Origin: Capitulum mitella
Taxonomy: Eukaryota > Arthropoda > Thecostraca > Pollicipedomorpha > Pollicipedidae
DNA: 64,000 nucleotides
Direction: 5' to 3'
Assembly (NCBI GenBank): GCA_030062745.1
Contig: CP099854.1
Span: 12,782,153 to 12,846,152 of the forward strand
This document shows, one piece after another, positions 21,245 to 31,969 of the stretch. The notes beneath the pieces were generated by a model. That model searched no databases and was not told where the DNA came from. It saw only the letters and a program-made list of their open reading frames with translations. Within the stretch, counting starts at the first letter, position 1. Every line of letters starts with the position of its first letter. The position numbers and the translations under genes are program-made.

Positions 21245-21590
21245 TCAGATATGACCCAATATCATTTACAGGTCAATCTTAGCGTTTTCACTCCAACATC
21301 ATCCGCTGTCATGCCGCGAGGTCAATGATAACAGTCATCAGTTTAGGTACACTTAGTGTCGAGCAAGCCCAGTTATTCTCACCGTTTCTAAGGTTGCAGG
21401 TGACGGATTTGACGCACGTAAATTACATCTACCAGCGCGGTAAACGCGTAGGTAACTACCTACGTATTTACCGCGCTACGCTTACCGCTTACCTTCTACA
21501 TATGTGACAACGTGTGTGGGAATATTTCGCTTAGCTGTTCACATAACTTAATAATGTGAACAATGGGGACATACGCGTGTAACTTAAAAC
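21245..21590 (+). repeat. dispersed repeat A/B/C, copy A, with internal palindrome
   Basis: Shares CGTTTTCACTC, TGCCGCGAGGTCAA, GTCATCAG.TTAGGTACA, GAGCAA.CCCAGT and GTTCACATAA with copies B and C. A 42-base near-perfect hairpin at 21435-21476 (GCGCGGTAAA / TTTACCGCGC outer stem) suggests a foldback or MITE-like element. Confidence 0.65.
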
Positions 21591-21609
21591 AATGGAGCTC
21601 AGATATCAG

Positions 21610-21935
21610 AATATCAGTTGCAAGTCGGACAATGTTACCGTTTTCACTCGAACAAGTCCTCTGTCCTGCCGCGAGGCCAAAGACGACTGTCATCAGTTAG
21701 GTACATTCGGTGCCGAGCAAACCCAGTCAATCGTACCGTTTCTGTAGCTGGTGGATTCCCCCCCCCCCACGCCACTTGCTCTACTACACGCGTAAGTTAA
21801 ATTCTTAATACATGAAAAAATTCCAGTTAGGAAATCACTCGACGGAGATAGCTACCTGCAACATTTCTAGGAATATTTAATTTCGCTTTTCACATAATTC
21901 AGTTACGTTTACATCCTCTAGGACTAACAACTTAT
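21610..21935 (+). repeat. dispersed repeat A/B/C, copy B
   Basis: Direct copy of the same family just after copy A: CGTTTTCACTCGAACAAG, CTGCCGCGAGGCCAA, GACTGTCATCAGTTAGGTAC, GTGCCGAGCAAACCCAGTC. Its 3' part is shared more weakly. Confidence 0.65.
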
Positions 21936-23388
21936 TTATGGGAACATTTGGGACATCGCAAAAAATATAGTAAATAAACGAATAATTATCCTCACTATGC
22001 AACCACGATGTATGTGTTGCTGAGGCACACGTACAGCAACGGGACAAGATTTGTCCGATCACGGCTGGCGTTTACATAATGATATAAACGCAAAACGAAG
22101 CAGGAAAAAACAACATTGCTTGGGGCAAGTTTTGCACAAAGCACACTCCCGTGCTCCTTCACTCTGTGGGCTTCTAGCCGGTGATGTCCTCCCGGGCGGC
22201 ACAGGCTGACAAGGAGTGCCGGTACTCCAGTTGAACTTTCTCCCTCGTCACGGACTGCAACGACGTCGCGATCCCATCTGTCAAGATACCACACCGCCAG
22301 CCGGCGAGCGTTCCTTCAGATCGAGCTACCGCTTGCGTCATCCATGTGGTGTTAGTTGACAACTGGGTGTTGTCTGATGGTGGACTTCATCACGGTTCTG
22401 TTACACTAATTACACGTTCTACATGAGGCTCAGAAACGGTGAATACGGTGGCAGTCTCCTGAGTTGATGTGATGCCGGTAACACCACGTCTTCAATGGTC
22501 CCATGAGGAGTGCGTTAAGGAAGAGAAAAGTGGTCTCTTCGTCTTCTCCGATTATTGCGCTGAGGCTGTGTGTAACGTCAGGGGACTGCTCCCAGTTTAC
22601 GCTTCTGCCAACCAGCTCATGGTAGATTAGCCCATCTGCGTAGCGGTCACTGATGGCTTTGATGAAAGGTCAGGCTCCTCCCTCGTAAACCGCAGACAGT
22701 GCAGAGAGCCCGCTCTTAAGCTGCAGTCCTGGTCCTCATGAGATGGATACTGAAACGTTCTCGTCAATGTACGTACCTCGGTGCCGTGCCAGTTCAGTCA
22801 CCATCATCCAGTTGGAGTAGCTGACGCGTTCGTCCTTCATACTCTGAGCTTCTCTCCGCCGGTCGGGATAACACCTTCTTCACAGTGATCGGCAAGCCGT
22901 GCTGCGTTTTGGATAGGGTGGATGTGCTGACCGCTGGTTTGTTCGGCCCTGTTTCCATCAGGATCACGTTCAGTCGGTCAAGGTCAGTTGGGGATTATCC
23001 TCAATACATAGCACCAGAGGATCCCGGCACCCCTGGTCGAGCTTGTCGACCACTCGCCCTCCCCTTGGTCTCGTTCCTCCTCCTCTGCCCGCAGTTATTT
23101 GGCAATGACGAACCATGCTGTGCCGTGTTTGATGTCCAGTCACCTGGCGTCATCAGCGTAATCCTCTTCTCATGTGTGAGCCGAGATCAGCGCCCAACGA
23201 TTTTCATCAGACAGTCGCCTGAATTTCCTTCGTGGTCGTCTTTGACCTCGGGGCATGAAGCTAGATGACGTCTATCACGCTGGATGACATGACGCTCCAA
23301 TGACATCTATCAGATCGACTGGCCTCTGTGGAATGATTCCGATCACATTTATGCTCCACAGGTTTCGGCTTTTTTGAGTGGTTGTTTA
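21936..23388. other. no gene recognised; faint minus-strand coding-like stretch
   Basis: Minus-strand frames at about 22170-22900 read through two-codon-scale interruptions (for example SDRYADGLIYHEL and IIGEDEETTFLFLNALLMG), which could be a decayed unknown protein. I recognise no family. The CpG-rich plus-strand frame at 22885-23268 is not supported either. Confidence 0.3.
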
Positions 23389-23570
23389 CTGGACTTCAGG
23401 GGCACAGCCAGGATTTTCTTAAGGGGGAGCTCAATCTGACCTGAAATCATACGAAAACCGCCGCTGGAAAAACGAAACGCAATGGTATTCACAAAAAATG
23501 CGGACCTAAGGGGAGCCGGGCCCCGCGGCCCCCCCGCCCCCCGCCCTTTGGCTGCGCCGGTGCTGGACTT
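23389..23570. mobile_element. hAT-type MITE with perfect 8-bp target duplication
   Basis: The 166-bp body 23397-23562 starts CAGGGGCACAGCC and ends GGCTGCGCCGGTG (short terminal inverted repeats). It is flanked on both sides by CTGGACTT (23389-23396, 23563-23570). An 8-bp duplication and CAGGG termini are hAT hallmarks. The same family occurs inverted at 32681-32842. Confidence 0.9.
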
Positions 23571-23925
23571 AACCTGCCATGGCAACGCGCCCGCATAACA
23601 ACACTTCACCTCACAGCCGCCTGCTGACCTTTGACCTTTAGGGCTGACATGGCCCCGGGCACTCACACCGATGCCGTACACTCTACAAGCGAGTGTCAGC
23701 GCTAACCAGGCTAGAATTGTAACCACAAAAACCAAATTAACATCCAGGCTCGTTGCCATCACAGTGCCTGAATTGGCTGACAGATGCCTTATCGATTGCA
23801 GTGTGTCGAAATGATGTTCACAAGGCAAAGTCCACCGCTCTAATCTGACATTGCCGCTGAAAATGCACCATGACATGATTACAGAATTAAATCTTCGGAA
23901 GAATTATTCGTTTATTTATTATATC
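23571..23925. other. no gene recognised
   Basis: Unique-looking sequence between the MITE and repeat copy C; nothing supported. Confidence 0.4.
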
Positions 23926-23929
23926 ATTC

Positions 23930-24240
23930 GCGTATGCCCCCAATGTTCACATAATTCAGTTACGTGAACAGCAAAACGAAATATTCCCGCACACGACGTA
24001 GGCAACTTCCTACGCATTTACCGCACTGGAAGAAGAGATAACATGCGCAGTGGAGCGCGCAGCTTGGGGCGGAGGCGGGGGGGGGGGGCAAGGAGAAGGG
24101 CGAAAGCTATCACGTACCTCAGAAACCGTGAGACTGATTGGACTTGCTCGGTACCGAGCGTACCTAGATTGACGACAGTCGACCTTGACCTCTCGGCATG
24201 CCAGCTGACGATGTTGTTTGAGTGAAAACGGTAAGATCGT
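23930..24240 (-). repeat. dispersed repeat A/B/C, copy C, inverted
   Basis: The reverse complement carries the same ordered blocks as copies A and B (CCGTTTTCACTC, ATGCCGAGAGGTCAA, CGAGCAAGTCCAATCAGTC, GCGGTAAATGCGTAGG, GGGAATATTTCG, GTTCACGTAACTGAATTATG). Confidence 0.65.
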
Positions 24241-24354
24241 CTGCCTTATAAACGATGTTCGGTTATAAATGTGCTCCATAGTATTAATTTTTTCTAACTG
24301 GTTGATGACTGAAACTCCGCTGTCATTGGAGTACATTGAATGAAAATCTGTACC

Positions 24355-24620
24355 GCAGCATGTGTTACCACCATGTTGGTTTGGTTGAGTTATGCCTAAA
24401 TTGGTTGATTTCCGCCAAAATCAATTGCACTATTCCGAAATCACGCGCCTATGCCGAAATCAATCATCCTAATCTGAAACTGAATGCGGTTCCGCCGAAA
24501 TCGGTTGCCCTGCTCCCGAACTGTGTCTCCTGTGCTGAAATGTGTGCTGATTATTTAAACTAGGCTGAACTTTGCCGAAAGGCCGAAGTCGACTTATTAA
24601 TGAAATGCGTGAGTTGTTTC
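24355..24620 (+). repeat. dispersed repeat X, direct copy
   Basis: Partner of the inverted copy at 20940-21190. Contains seven to eight degenerate GCCGAAATC-like words. Confidence 0.7.
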
Positions 24621-25379
24621 TAAAACTGAGTGAGAAAATGTGTGGAAGTGCCGCTTTTAAGCCCGCAAGTTCACCGTTTGCTGTTCTTTCTCTTTTCTGA
24701 ATCTTCAAATCTTGTTGCGGATTTTACCAGCTGGCCTTTGTGTGTTGTGAAGGAGCCAGATCCTAAACTTTATTATTTTCCAGTTGTAAAACTTCCGAAA
24801 GTTCCTTTGTAGATTGGAGAAAATGGCTCACATTAAAAGGATAATGTGCACGCCGAAATGACTTCACTGGCAGAACTTCATAATAGAGAGCTTGTCCGGC
24901 AAGTGATATAGGTTTCAGGCATCTCCAGGGTCCAGTTTCATAAGACTGGGTAGGTCCGCAAAATTTCGGTACGTACATTTTGTGGAAGTACCCACTCGTA
25001 CATCGCGGCAAACCATCCCTGGGTCTGCCTTCCTAAAAGCAAATGTGCGAACCCACAAACCTTCAAGAACACGTCTTGCAAAAGTACGAAGGATCACTAA
25101 GTCAGTTCACCGGGAGAACCAGGGGCGGGGGAGGCACGGTCCCGTGTCGTCGGAAAAGGCCAGCGTGTCTCTTGGTCTGCTCTTTTCGGAAGGGAAATGA
25201 CTGTTTTCGAAGCTTTTTTTATCGAGGGCTATCCAAATACAAAGGGTGAAGGGGGGGGGGTGAAAATTCCCAACCATCACGATCTGAAAAGTGGCCAAGT
25301 ATGCTTCATGCCGGACTAACCATCTTTGATGGATTCTTGCCGTGCTGAATCATCACGTCCGTGTGTCATATTTCAAAAC
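24621..25379. other. no gene recognised
   Basis: Short frames only. A G-run lies at about 25250-25260. Confidence 0.4.
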
Positions 25380-25452
25380 TGCCGAAACCCGGGATCGAAC
25401 CGGGGACCTTTAGATCTTCAGTCTAACGCTCTCCCAACTGAGCTATTTCGGC
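25380..25452 (-). tRNA. tRNA-Phe: tRNA-Phe(GAA), copy 3
   Basis: Reverse complement identical to copies 1 and 2 across the mature tRNA, with anticodon GAA and a TTTT terminator downstream on the minus strand. Its 5' flank corresponds to that of copy 2. Confidence 0.97.
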
Positions 25453-25773
25453 CATGACTGTCACTGGCTACAAGAAAATGAGGCGGGAGGGAGCATGTTT
25501 CAGAAATTCATTACTTATGACGAAATGGTTCCGTTAACTCCCAGATGTAATGGTGTGGGGACAACATGCATGAAATACTGAAATCCTTCCGCGGAACAAT
25601 GACAGTCGAATCATTTGGTTCTCAAAGAGGACGAAAGGGACGAGTAATGTCCCTCACCAGCCCAGTAGTTGGGAAGCGGCTAAATATTCCAATCCATGCA
25701 TCTTGTCCGTGCGTCAGTCCGCATCTTGCCTACTGATGGAGCCAAATTACGGGTTTCATGCTTATTTGAAAAC
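25453..25773. repeat. spacer between tRNA-Phe 3 and 4, inverted copy of 20326-20659
   Basis: Reverse-complement homologue of the spacer between copies 1 and 2, with moderate divergence. It has drifted while the tRNA genes stayed identical. Confidence 0.85.
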
Positions 25774-25846
25774 TGCCGAAACCCGGGATCGAACCGGGGA
25801 CCTTTAGATCTTCAGTCTAACGCTCTCCCAACTGAGCTATTTCGGC
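25774..25846 (-). tRNA. tRNA-Phe: tRNA-Phe(GAA), copy 4
   Basis: All 73 bases match copies 1-3; TTTT follows downstream on the minus strand. It pairs with copy 1 in the inverted duplication. Confidence 0.97.
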
Positions 25847-27294
25847 CACAGTCACTCCGTCTACAAAGCGAAGCGGGGGATAGGGGGCCAAAGCTTGGTC
25901 TGGAAATCAATTACATATGTTTTATAGGTGACATACATCGTCAAGGGAAACGTAAAGAAGAATATAGTCACAATCTGCTCTTTTGGTAGAAATCTGTTTT
26001 TATACAGAGCTGACAAAACAAACATTATTGCGTATGTACACATACATACCGGCCACCACCGAAGTTAGTTGGCAGCAGAGGCGGCCCATGGCGTACTTTT
26101 CCCTCTAGCCCATAGAGTTTGCATGTTAAATTCCTCATTGTCACCGAACTATGTCTCAGCTGCCCTTCGGCAGGTTGCAGTTATTGTCGCACCGTGTGAT
26201 AGTTCGTTTCATTGCCTTCTGGCGATCTCAGTAGCTTTTTTCGCCACGTGGACCAAACTACTATGGCTACCGGGTGAAAACATGCCCGTACCAGATTCCC
26301 CGGTTTTCTGAGGTTTGCATGACCATTAACTGATCGGCCGCGTTAGTGCAGACGTTTAGTACCTCGACTGCGGAGCGTAAGGTCACGGGATCGAATCGCA
26401 GCCGAGGTGTCGCTTCCAGGTCCTGCATGGCGCGCTTTTCACGGATATCGGTAGTTAACAGCCCAACTGTGCATTCCATTCTACATTCCCTTGAGAGTGT
26501 AATACAATTGCAACTACGTGGGATGTTGCCAGGATTACGCTTGGGATGCTCCGCACGAAGTTTTCGGATGATGAGCATCGTTAGGCCTGACACTGATATA
26601 CAACGCTCTTCCGTGCTATTCAGAATGAGCTTATTCAAACACAATCTTCTACCATGTTCGACACTTCTCATGATGTAACTTCTGTTTCCTAGTTTGAGCG
26701 CATAATAATGCATGGATGAATGTTTGTATTCGTTATACGCAGTCATGTGTTTTTTACGGGTATTACTTAAAAGAACTGTCAAGTGAAAGTGACTGACGTT
26801 TATTGTTCAACCTTTTTTTTGTCTGCCTTTTGTCCCCTTAGGGCCAAAAGGTTGCCATGTCCCCCCCCCACTTTTTGGGGAAATTTAATATAAATTTAAT
26901 AATAACATTAGCCCTAAGAACAAAAACGTCTCTTCCCCTCCCCCCAGGCACCCACTTTTCTGGATACTTCTTTGCTCCTGCCAACAACAATATATTATAA
27001 ACAGAGACATGTTTGTGATCAACATTTATTGAAAATTATGATTTAGGAGGCATATATATCATAGCATTAACTTCTGATTTATCATGATCAAAGGTCACAG
27101 CGCTCGTCATAGACGAGAGATGAAATATATTAACGTAGGAAACATCTGGGGCGACAAAAAATAGGAAGTAAGAAAAATGTGAAAAATAGTAGCAATGGTG
27201 ATAAAATGGACGAAATAATGCTAACAATTTATGCTATTCATCGGAACAAGTTTAAACCTAGTAAAAAAACATGTGTAAGATAGCACATTAATCG
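25847..27294. other. no protein gene recognised; weak tRNA-like segment
   Basis: At 26335-26410 a segment has an A-box-like GTTAGTGCAGACG and a B-box-like GGGATCGAATCGC, suggesting a decayed tRNA-derived SINE head; it does not fold into a clean tRNA. C/G homopolymer runs occur near 26862. Nothing else is supported. Confidence 0.35.
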
Positions 27295-27335
27295 TGTATA
27301 TATATATATATACGTCTATATAAATTTATATGCAT

Positions 27336-27405
<70 letters not shown>

Positions 27406-27406
27406 C
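27295..27406. repeat. (TA)n(TG)n microsatellite
   Basis: Broken TA repeats from 27295, a pure TA run at about 27338-27383, then TG to 27405. Confidence 0.97.
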
Positions 27407-28134
27407 AGGCACTCATAAAAATAATGTCAGACATTGATAAAAAAGGCACACATAAAAATATTGCTGGAACAGTAATACTAAGACCAAAACACAGCAAAAA
27501 AGCAAATAAATGGCAAAAACTAGAGTACAGTATCCTGTATACGTGGTACTCACTGTAAAACTGTTCCGTCACAAGTAACGAGACCACAACACGGTAGGCA
27601 CAGAAGCAAAACCAAAAAATGTCCTGTATATAAGGTGCCCACTACAACACTGCTGCAGGACAACAAGTCTAGAACGCGGTAAAAAATATATAGCAAAAAC
27701 TAAGCAGATCCTTACATGAAATCAAACAAACAGGCGTGTTGTAAGAAATCGGCCAAGGGCTTTGGCACGCATAACATTAATGTCGCCAAGACCAAAAGAA
27801 CATATAGGGATTGACACTATGTGGTCTTTTTGTCACTCAGTGAATCAGTCAGTCGCTGTACCAAATATACCGCTACTAAAATATCCTTCATAATCGAAAC
27901 ATCTGCGTCATCTTCCTTTGAAAGCAGAGATACCAAATTCAACATGAAACTATGAGGTGTGCCAGCAAAGCGGCGACCTGGTACAAATCTTGTATTATAC
28001 CGAAATATTAGGACTTAACTTTGTTCTCCCGTTTGTCTAGTACCCTGCATGCATACAGCGCGTGTGTGAATCTATTGACTTCCAACAGCTGGCAAGGCGG
28101 CAAACAAGTGCCGTTGCGTTACGCAGTTGGAAAC
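27407..28134. other. no gene recognised
   Basis: AT-rich sequence with only short frames; nothing supported. Confidence 0.4.
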
Positions 28135-28207
28135 TACCGAAACCCCGGATCGAACCGGGAACATTTTGATCTTCAGTCCAACGTTCTCCCAACTGAGCTA
28201 TTTCTGC
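28135..28207 (-). pseudogene. tRNA-Phe pseudogene, copy 5
   Basis: Aligns over 73 bases to the other tRNA-Phe genes with about ten differences. The acceptor (GCAGAAA against TTTCGGT) has a mismatch, the anticodon stem (TTGGA against TCAAA) is broken, and only TTT instead of TTTT follows. The anticodon loop still reads CTGAAGA. The 5' flank is a copy of that of copy 1. Confidence 0.9.
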
Positions 28208-28345
28208 CGTGAAAACGCGAATTTGTGAGACAAATGGGTGCAGCTCGAAAATGAAGCGCCATGCCACGAAAATGTGGAAATGCGTGTCACGGGACACCTG
28301 AAGTGGCACTACACACGCGCACCACGGAACTCCAATGAGAAGGCG
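28208..28345. repeat. duplicated flank of the tRNA pseudogene
   Basis: Inverted match to 20113-20252 (see that entry), about 75-80% similar by eye. Confidence 0.75.
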
Positions 28346-28877
28346 CCACGTGGCAGCACGCCGAACAATGGGGAGGGGGCTCGACGTTGTCGGTGAGGAG
28401 CGCTTGTGCGTGCCGAGTTTGTCGTGGCTTAATTGGCATGTTTTGTGCAGAAATAAGCAACACGGGAAGTTTCACTGAAAGACTATCAAGTACGCCAAAT
28501 TTTGTAATGTGCGAATTAAGCGCAACTGATACAGAATGCATAGCATCAAACCATAACCGTTGGTTGCACTAACGGATGTAACTGCATCGTTCAGAGCTAG
28601 TTCTCTCTGAATTTCGGGTCCTTTCGTCCTATACGCTCCGTATTGCTCATGCTGGATAACCGTAGCGGTTGACATGTGCTTGTTGAGCGTCGCGTGAAAC
28701 CCTGAAGTCCGACCGTGTCTGGTTCTCGAAATAGTCTTGACTGCATTATGACAAAATATTCCAGTCCACGCCGTTAAAATGCAAACCGAAAACTAAGCAA
28801 AGCATTCTGGGGGTACGCATCCTAACCTTCACCAGAGCTTATGAGAAACTTTTGGAATGTCACGTGCACGTCAAAAT
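28346..28877. other. no gene recognised
   Basis: Unique-looking sequence between the pseudogene and tRNA-Phe copy 6; nothing supported. Confidence 0.4.
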
Positions 28878-28950
28878 TGCCGAAACCCGGGATCGAACCG
28901 GGGACCTTTAGATCTTCAGTCTAACGCTCTCCCAACTGAGCTATTTCGGC
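28878..28950 (-). tRNA. tRNA-Phe: tRNA-Phe(GAA), copy 6 (fifth intact gene)
   Basis: Identical mature sequence to copies 1-4 with a TTTT run downstream on the minus strand. Its flanks do not obviously match the paired spacers. Confidence 0.97.
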
Positions 28951-29310
28951 TGTGCAGGGCTCGGTGACCAAAAATTTCGGAGGGGAGGATTGATCCGAAA
29001 ACGAAATTTCAAAGTGTGATGAAATCATAATTCCAGATCAATGAAAAGACACGAGAAGTTCAGGGACTGTTTGCCAGAAATATCAGGCTTATATGAAGAT
29101 ACAATGCCGAAAGCCCCAACTATTATCATGTCATTTATGAACTTTGAAAGGGAATCATACTTTTCGGTAAATGCCAGCATAATGGAAAAGAACCTTGTAA
29201 AGCCTCTGGCTGTGTAGCACTATTGTTTACTGCTTTTGCTTTTCTACTTTATCCGTTTCAGATGTTTTCATTCCGCGCCGCCGAGATCTTCAGCCGTCGC
29301 TTGTGTAGCC
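28951..29310. other. no gene recognised
   Basis: Nothing supported. Confidence 0.4.
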
Positions 29311-29412
29311 AGACTGACTCAAATTGCCAGTGGCCAGTACTGTTGGGCCTGACTGGCTCCAACTGCCAGTACTGTTGGGCAGGACTGGCTCCAGTTGGCG
29401 GTGCTGTTGGGC
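29311..29412. repeat. about 33-bp tandem repeat x3
   Basis: Three units built on GACTGGCTCCAACTGCCAG and TACTGTTGGGC; the first and last are degenerate. Confidence 0.75.
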
Positions 29413-29609
29413 CGCGATGCAGCGTCGTTGATATTAACATGTTGCATAATTTACCTGCTCCCTGTGATATTCCTCATCAGCGACCTCGCCTGTGTCAAAG
29501 CTCTTTCAGTCTTCAGTCACAAGTTATCGCAACTTTATTCGGCACTCTGCACTAGTCGCACGACATTCGCCAGTCTTCGGCTGTGGAGATGTCAGCCAAG
29601 GCCAACGCT

Positions 29610-29885
29610 TTTGGAGAAAAGCTTATTTTCTGATCGCTCCTGCTGGCGACGGCGCCCGCGTTATTTCGCACGCGGGCGCCGCATCGTGGGATAAGAACCA
29701 CGAATAGCTCGAACTGTATTGGAGGCAGCGTCTTCATATGTATATCTTAGTTCTTTCGGGAACAAGGTCATTCTCCGATCGCTGCTCGCGAAGGCACCAG
29801 ACTCATTCCGTACATGGTTACTACATTGTGGAGTAGGGACCATCGGTAACTAACTGATGGCAGCCTCTTCACATTTATAAGTGGT
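29610..29885. repeat. two diverged tandem copies of an about 140-bp segment
   Basis: Copies at about 29612-29740 and 29752-29885 share TTTCTGATCGCT / TTCTCCGATCGCTGCT, GCGAAGGC / GCGACGGC, ATTCCGTAC / ATTTCGCAC, GGGA..A and GGCAGC.TCTTCA. On the minus strand both read as similar peptides (RVRNNAGAVAS.. and HVRNESGAFAS..), but each is broken. Confidence 0.55.
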
Positions 29886-31480
29886 GGTCGTTTCGGCAGT
29901 CAGCGATTGCGGAGGATCTTCGTTTGATTCTAACTGAAGCATTTCATTTGAGATCGACCAGGTACGAACTGACTGACATCGACATACCCTAGTCTCAAAT
30001 TGCAATGAAATTTTGTCGGGGGGGGGGGGTAATCTGTCGCTGGGGTATCAGATTTCCACTTTTCAGCTCCGCCTGACAATCAGTTGTTTGTGCTAGACCA
30101 ACCTGAGATTTTTTAAAATTTGACGGTTTTTGGCGAAATCCTTGGTGAGACAACGTGTATTATTTCAGTAACTGATGTTCACATTTTCCGAAAACCGGAT
30201 ATCGTGATCAGTACGAGATACTGCAATGTTCCGTTTTTCGCATTTTTTATTTTCTGGTTTTTATTTGACCTTCAAGTCCACTTTTAAGGCCAAATTTTGA
30301 CGGTGTGGACAGTGATTCCGATTGAAACTATGAGCAAATAAAATGTTCTCCAAAGGTTTTGATTCGTTTTAAATCGAGAAAACTTCCCCATTTTATGTTC
30401 AACACTATACATACAACTTTAATTTACGGCATATTGGCTGAAAATATCCTTGCTGGGCATTTCCTCGTCCGTTACCGGTGGAAAATGACATAACTATAAC
30501 AGGTATAAATCAGGGTGTCGCTCTGTATGCTTCTGAGAGGGCCCTGACCCAACCAATGCTGAGCTGGATCCCAATGTTAGTTTGGGTCCCAATATTTTCT
30601 GCCGGTCTTAAAGGGAAATGAGTAACAATAACAAAAAAAGAACGTACACAACGGATAAGAGATAAGCTGAAGATAATAAATTCTAAAGCGATGCATCTGT
30701 ATCATTGCCGCTCGTGTACACTGAGCTTAAACGTTTTACCGCCCCCCCCCGCCACGCACTTTCCTGTGACGTGAAATGTGGGCCAATGCCGTGCGGTTCG
30801 GCCATGTATCGTATCGCGTGGAGAAAACTATGACCACATCTTCACAGCGGGTGATAGATGACAATAAGTACGAGATTACGGAATTTGTAGCATGTACATG
30901 AAAGAATTCAATGACCTGAGGGTGTTCAGAACTAATCGGCCGGTCGTTCATGGTACTTCTTGCCGGTCCATGTCGGATATTACCGACAAGAACGTTTTCG
31001 GTTAAAGCATCGCAAATTTGAAGTATCATACGTGGCATTGAAAGCCACAACGGAGAGCCCTTCTCGACTTAAAACAAATGAGAATTTCTTTGGAGGACAT
31101 TTTACCTGTCAAAGATTTCAATCGGAATCACTGGTCACACCCTCAAAATTTGACCTTGAAAACGTTTTAAGACCAAATAACAGCAAAAGATATTTTGAAA
31201 AATGCGAATAGCAAAAAGATGCAGCATGTCGTCAACACAACGATATCCAGTTTTATGAAAATATTTCTTGGTTACTTAAATAATGCACATTATTTCACCA
31301 AGCGCTTGGCCAAAAATCATTTAGTCTCAAGATTTAAAATTGCTCTAGCACAAAAACCGCTTGTCCGACCAAGCTGAGAACAGAAAATGTGAAGTCTCAG
31401 CCACAAGTTATCCGTTAGACGAAATTTTATCAAAGTTCGAGACTATGGTGTGTTAATTTTGGTATGTGCCTAGTCGATTT
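29886..31480. other. no gene recognised; dispersed repeat copy 2 inside
   Basis: The copy of the 7020-7210 repeat is at 30515-30690. A G-run is at about 30020-30030. No coding signal. Confidence 0.45.
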
Positions 31481-31545
31481 ATATGTATATATAATTAAAA
31501 TATATATTATATTGTATATATAATTATATTGCTTATATAATTAAA
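31481..31545. repeat. imperfect TA-rich microsatellite
   Basis: Interrupted ATAT/TATAATTA repeats. Confidence 0.8.
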
Positions 31546-31969
31546 AGGCGGCTCCTTTGCAGAGGGGCATTCTTTCCCGTTCTCGCATGTGCCTTTTAGC
31601 AGGATACGTTTCAGACTGCAGACGACCTAACCGCATTGGCGTATGCGGGGTAGAGCGTGCTACTTAACTGAGAACGTGAAATGCTTTGTAAAAAGAACGG
31701 AAAAACAGACTGGCTTAAAGCGAGAAATTGACAGCCTTTTGTGGAGCGATGTGAACAGAATTTCAAAAGAATTAAGATACGCTTCCTGTAACAAAATGCA
31801 GTAACAGAAACTATTCAATGCCCTTCAATCCAAGCTGCTTATTCAATGCCCATGGCGGACGCCGACGGAGTCACTCCTAGTGCCGTCACGTCACACAGCG
31901 GCTTGCGCAGAGTGTAAACAAATCGCTTGGAGAACATACCTCCTATGGAGGGCCTTGGATCCGTCCACT
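31546..31969. other. no gene recognised
   Basis: Nothing supported up to the end of the hAT relic. Confidence 0.4.
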
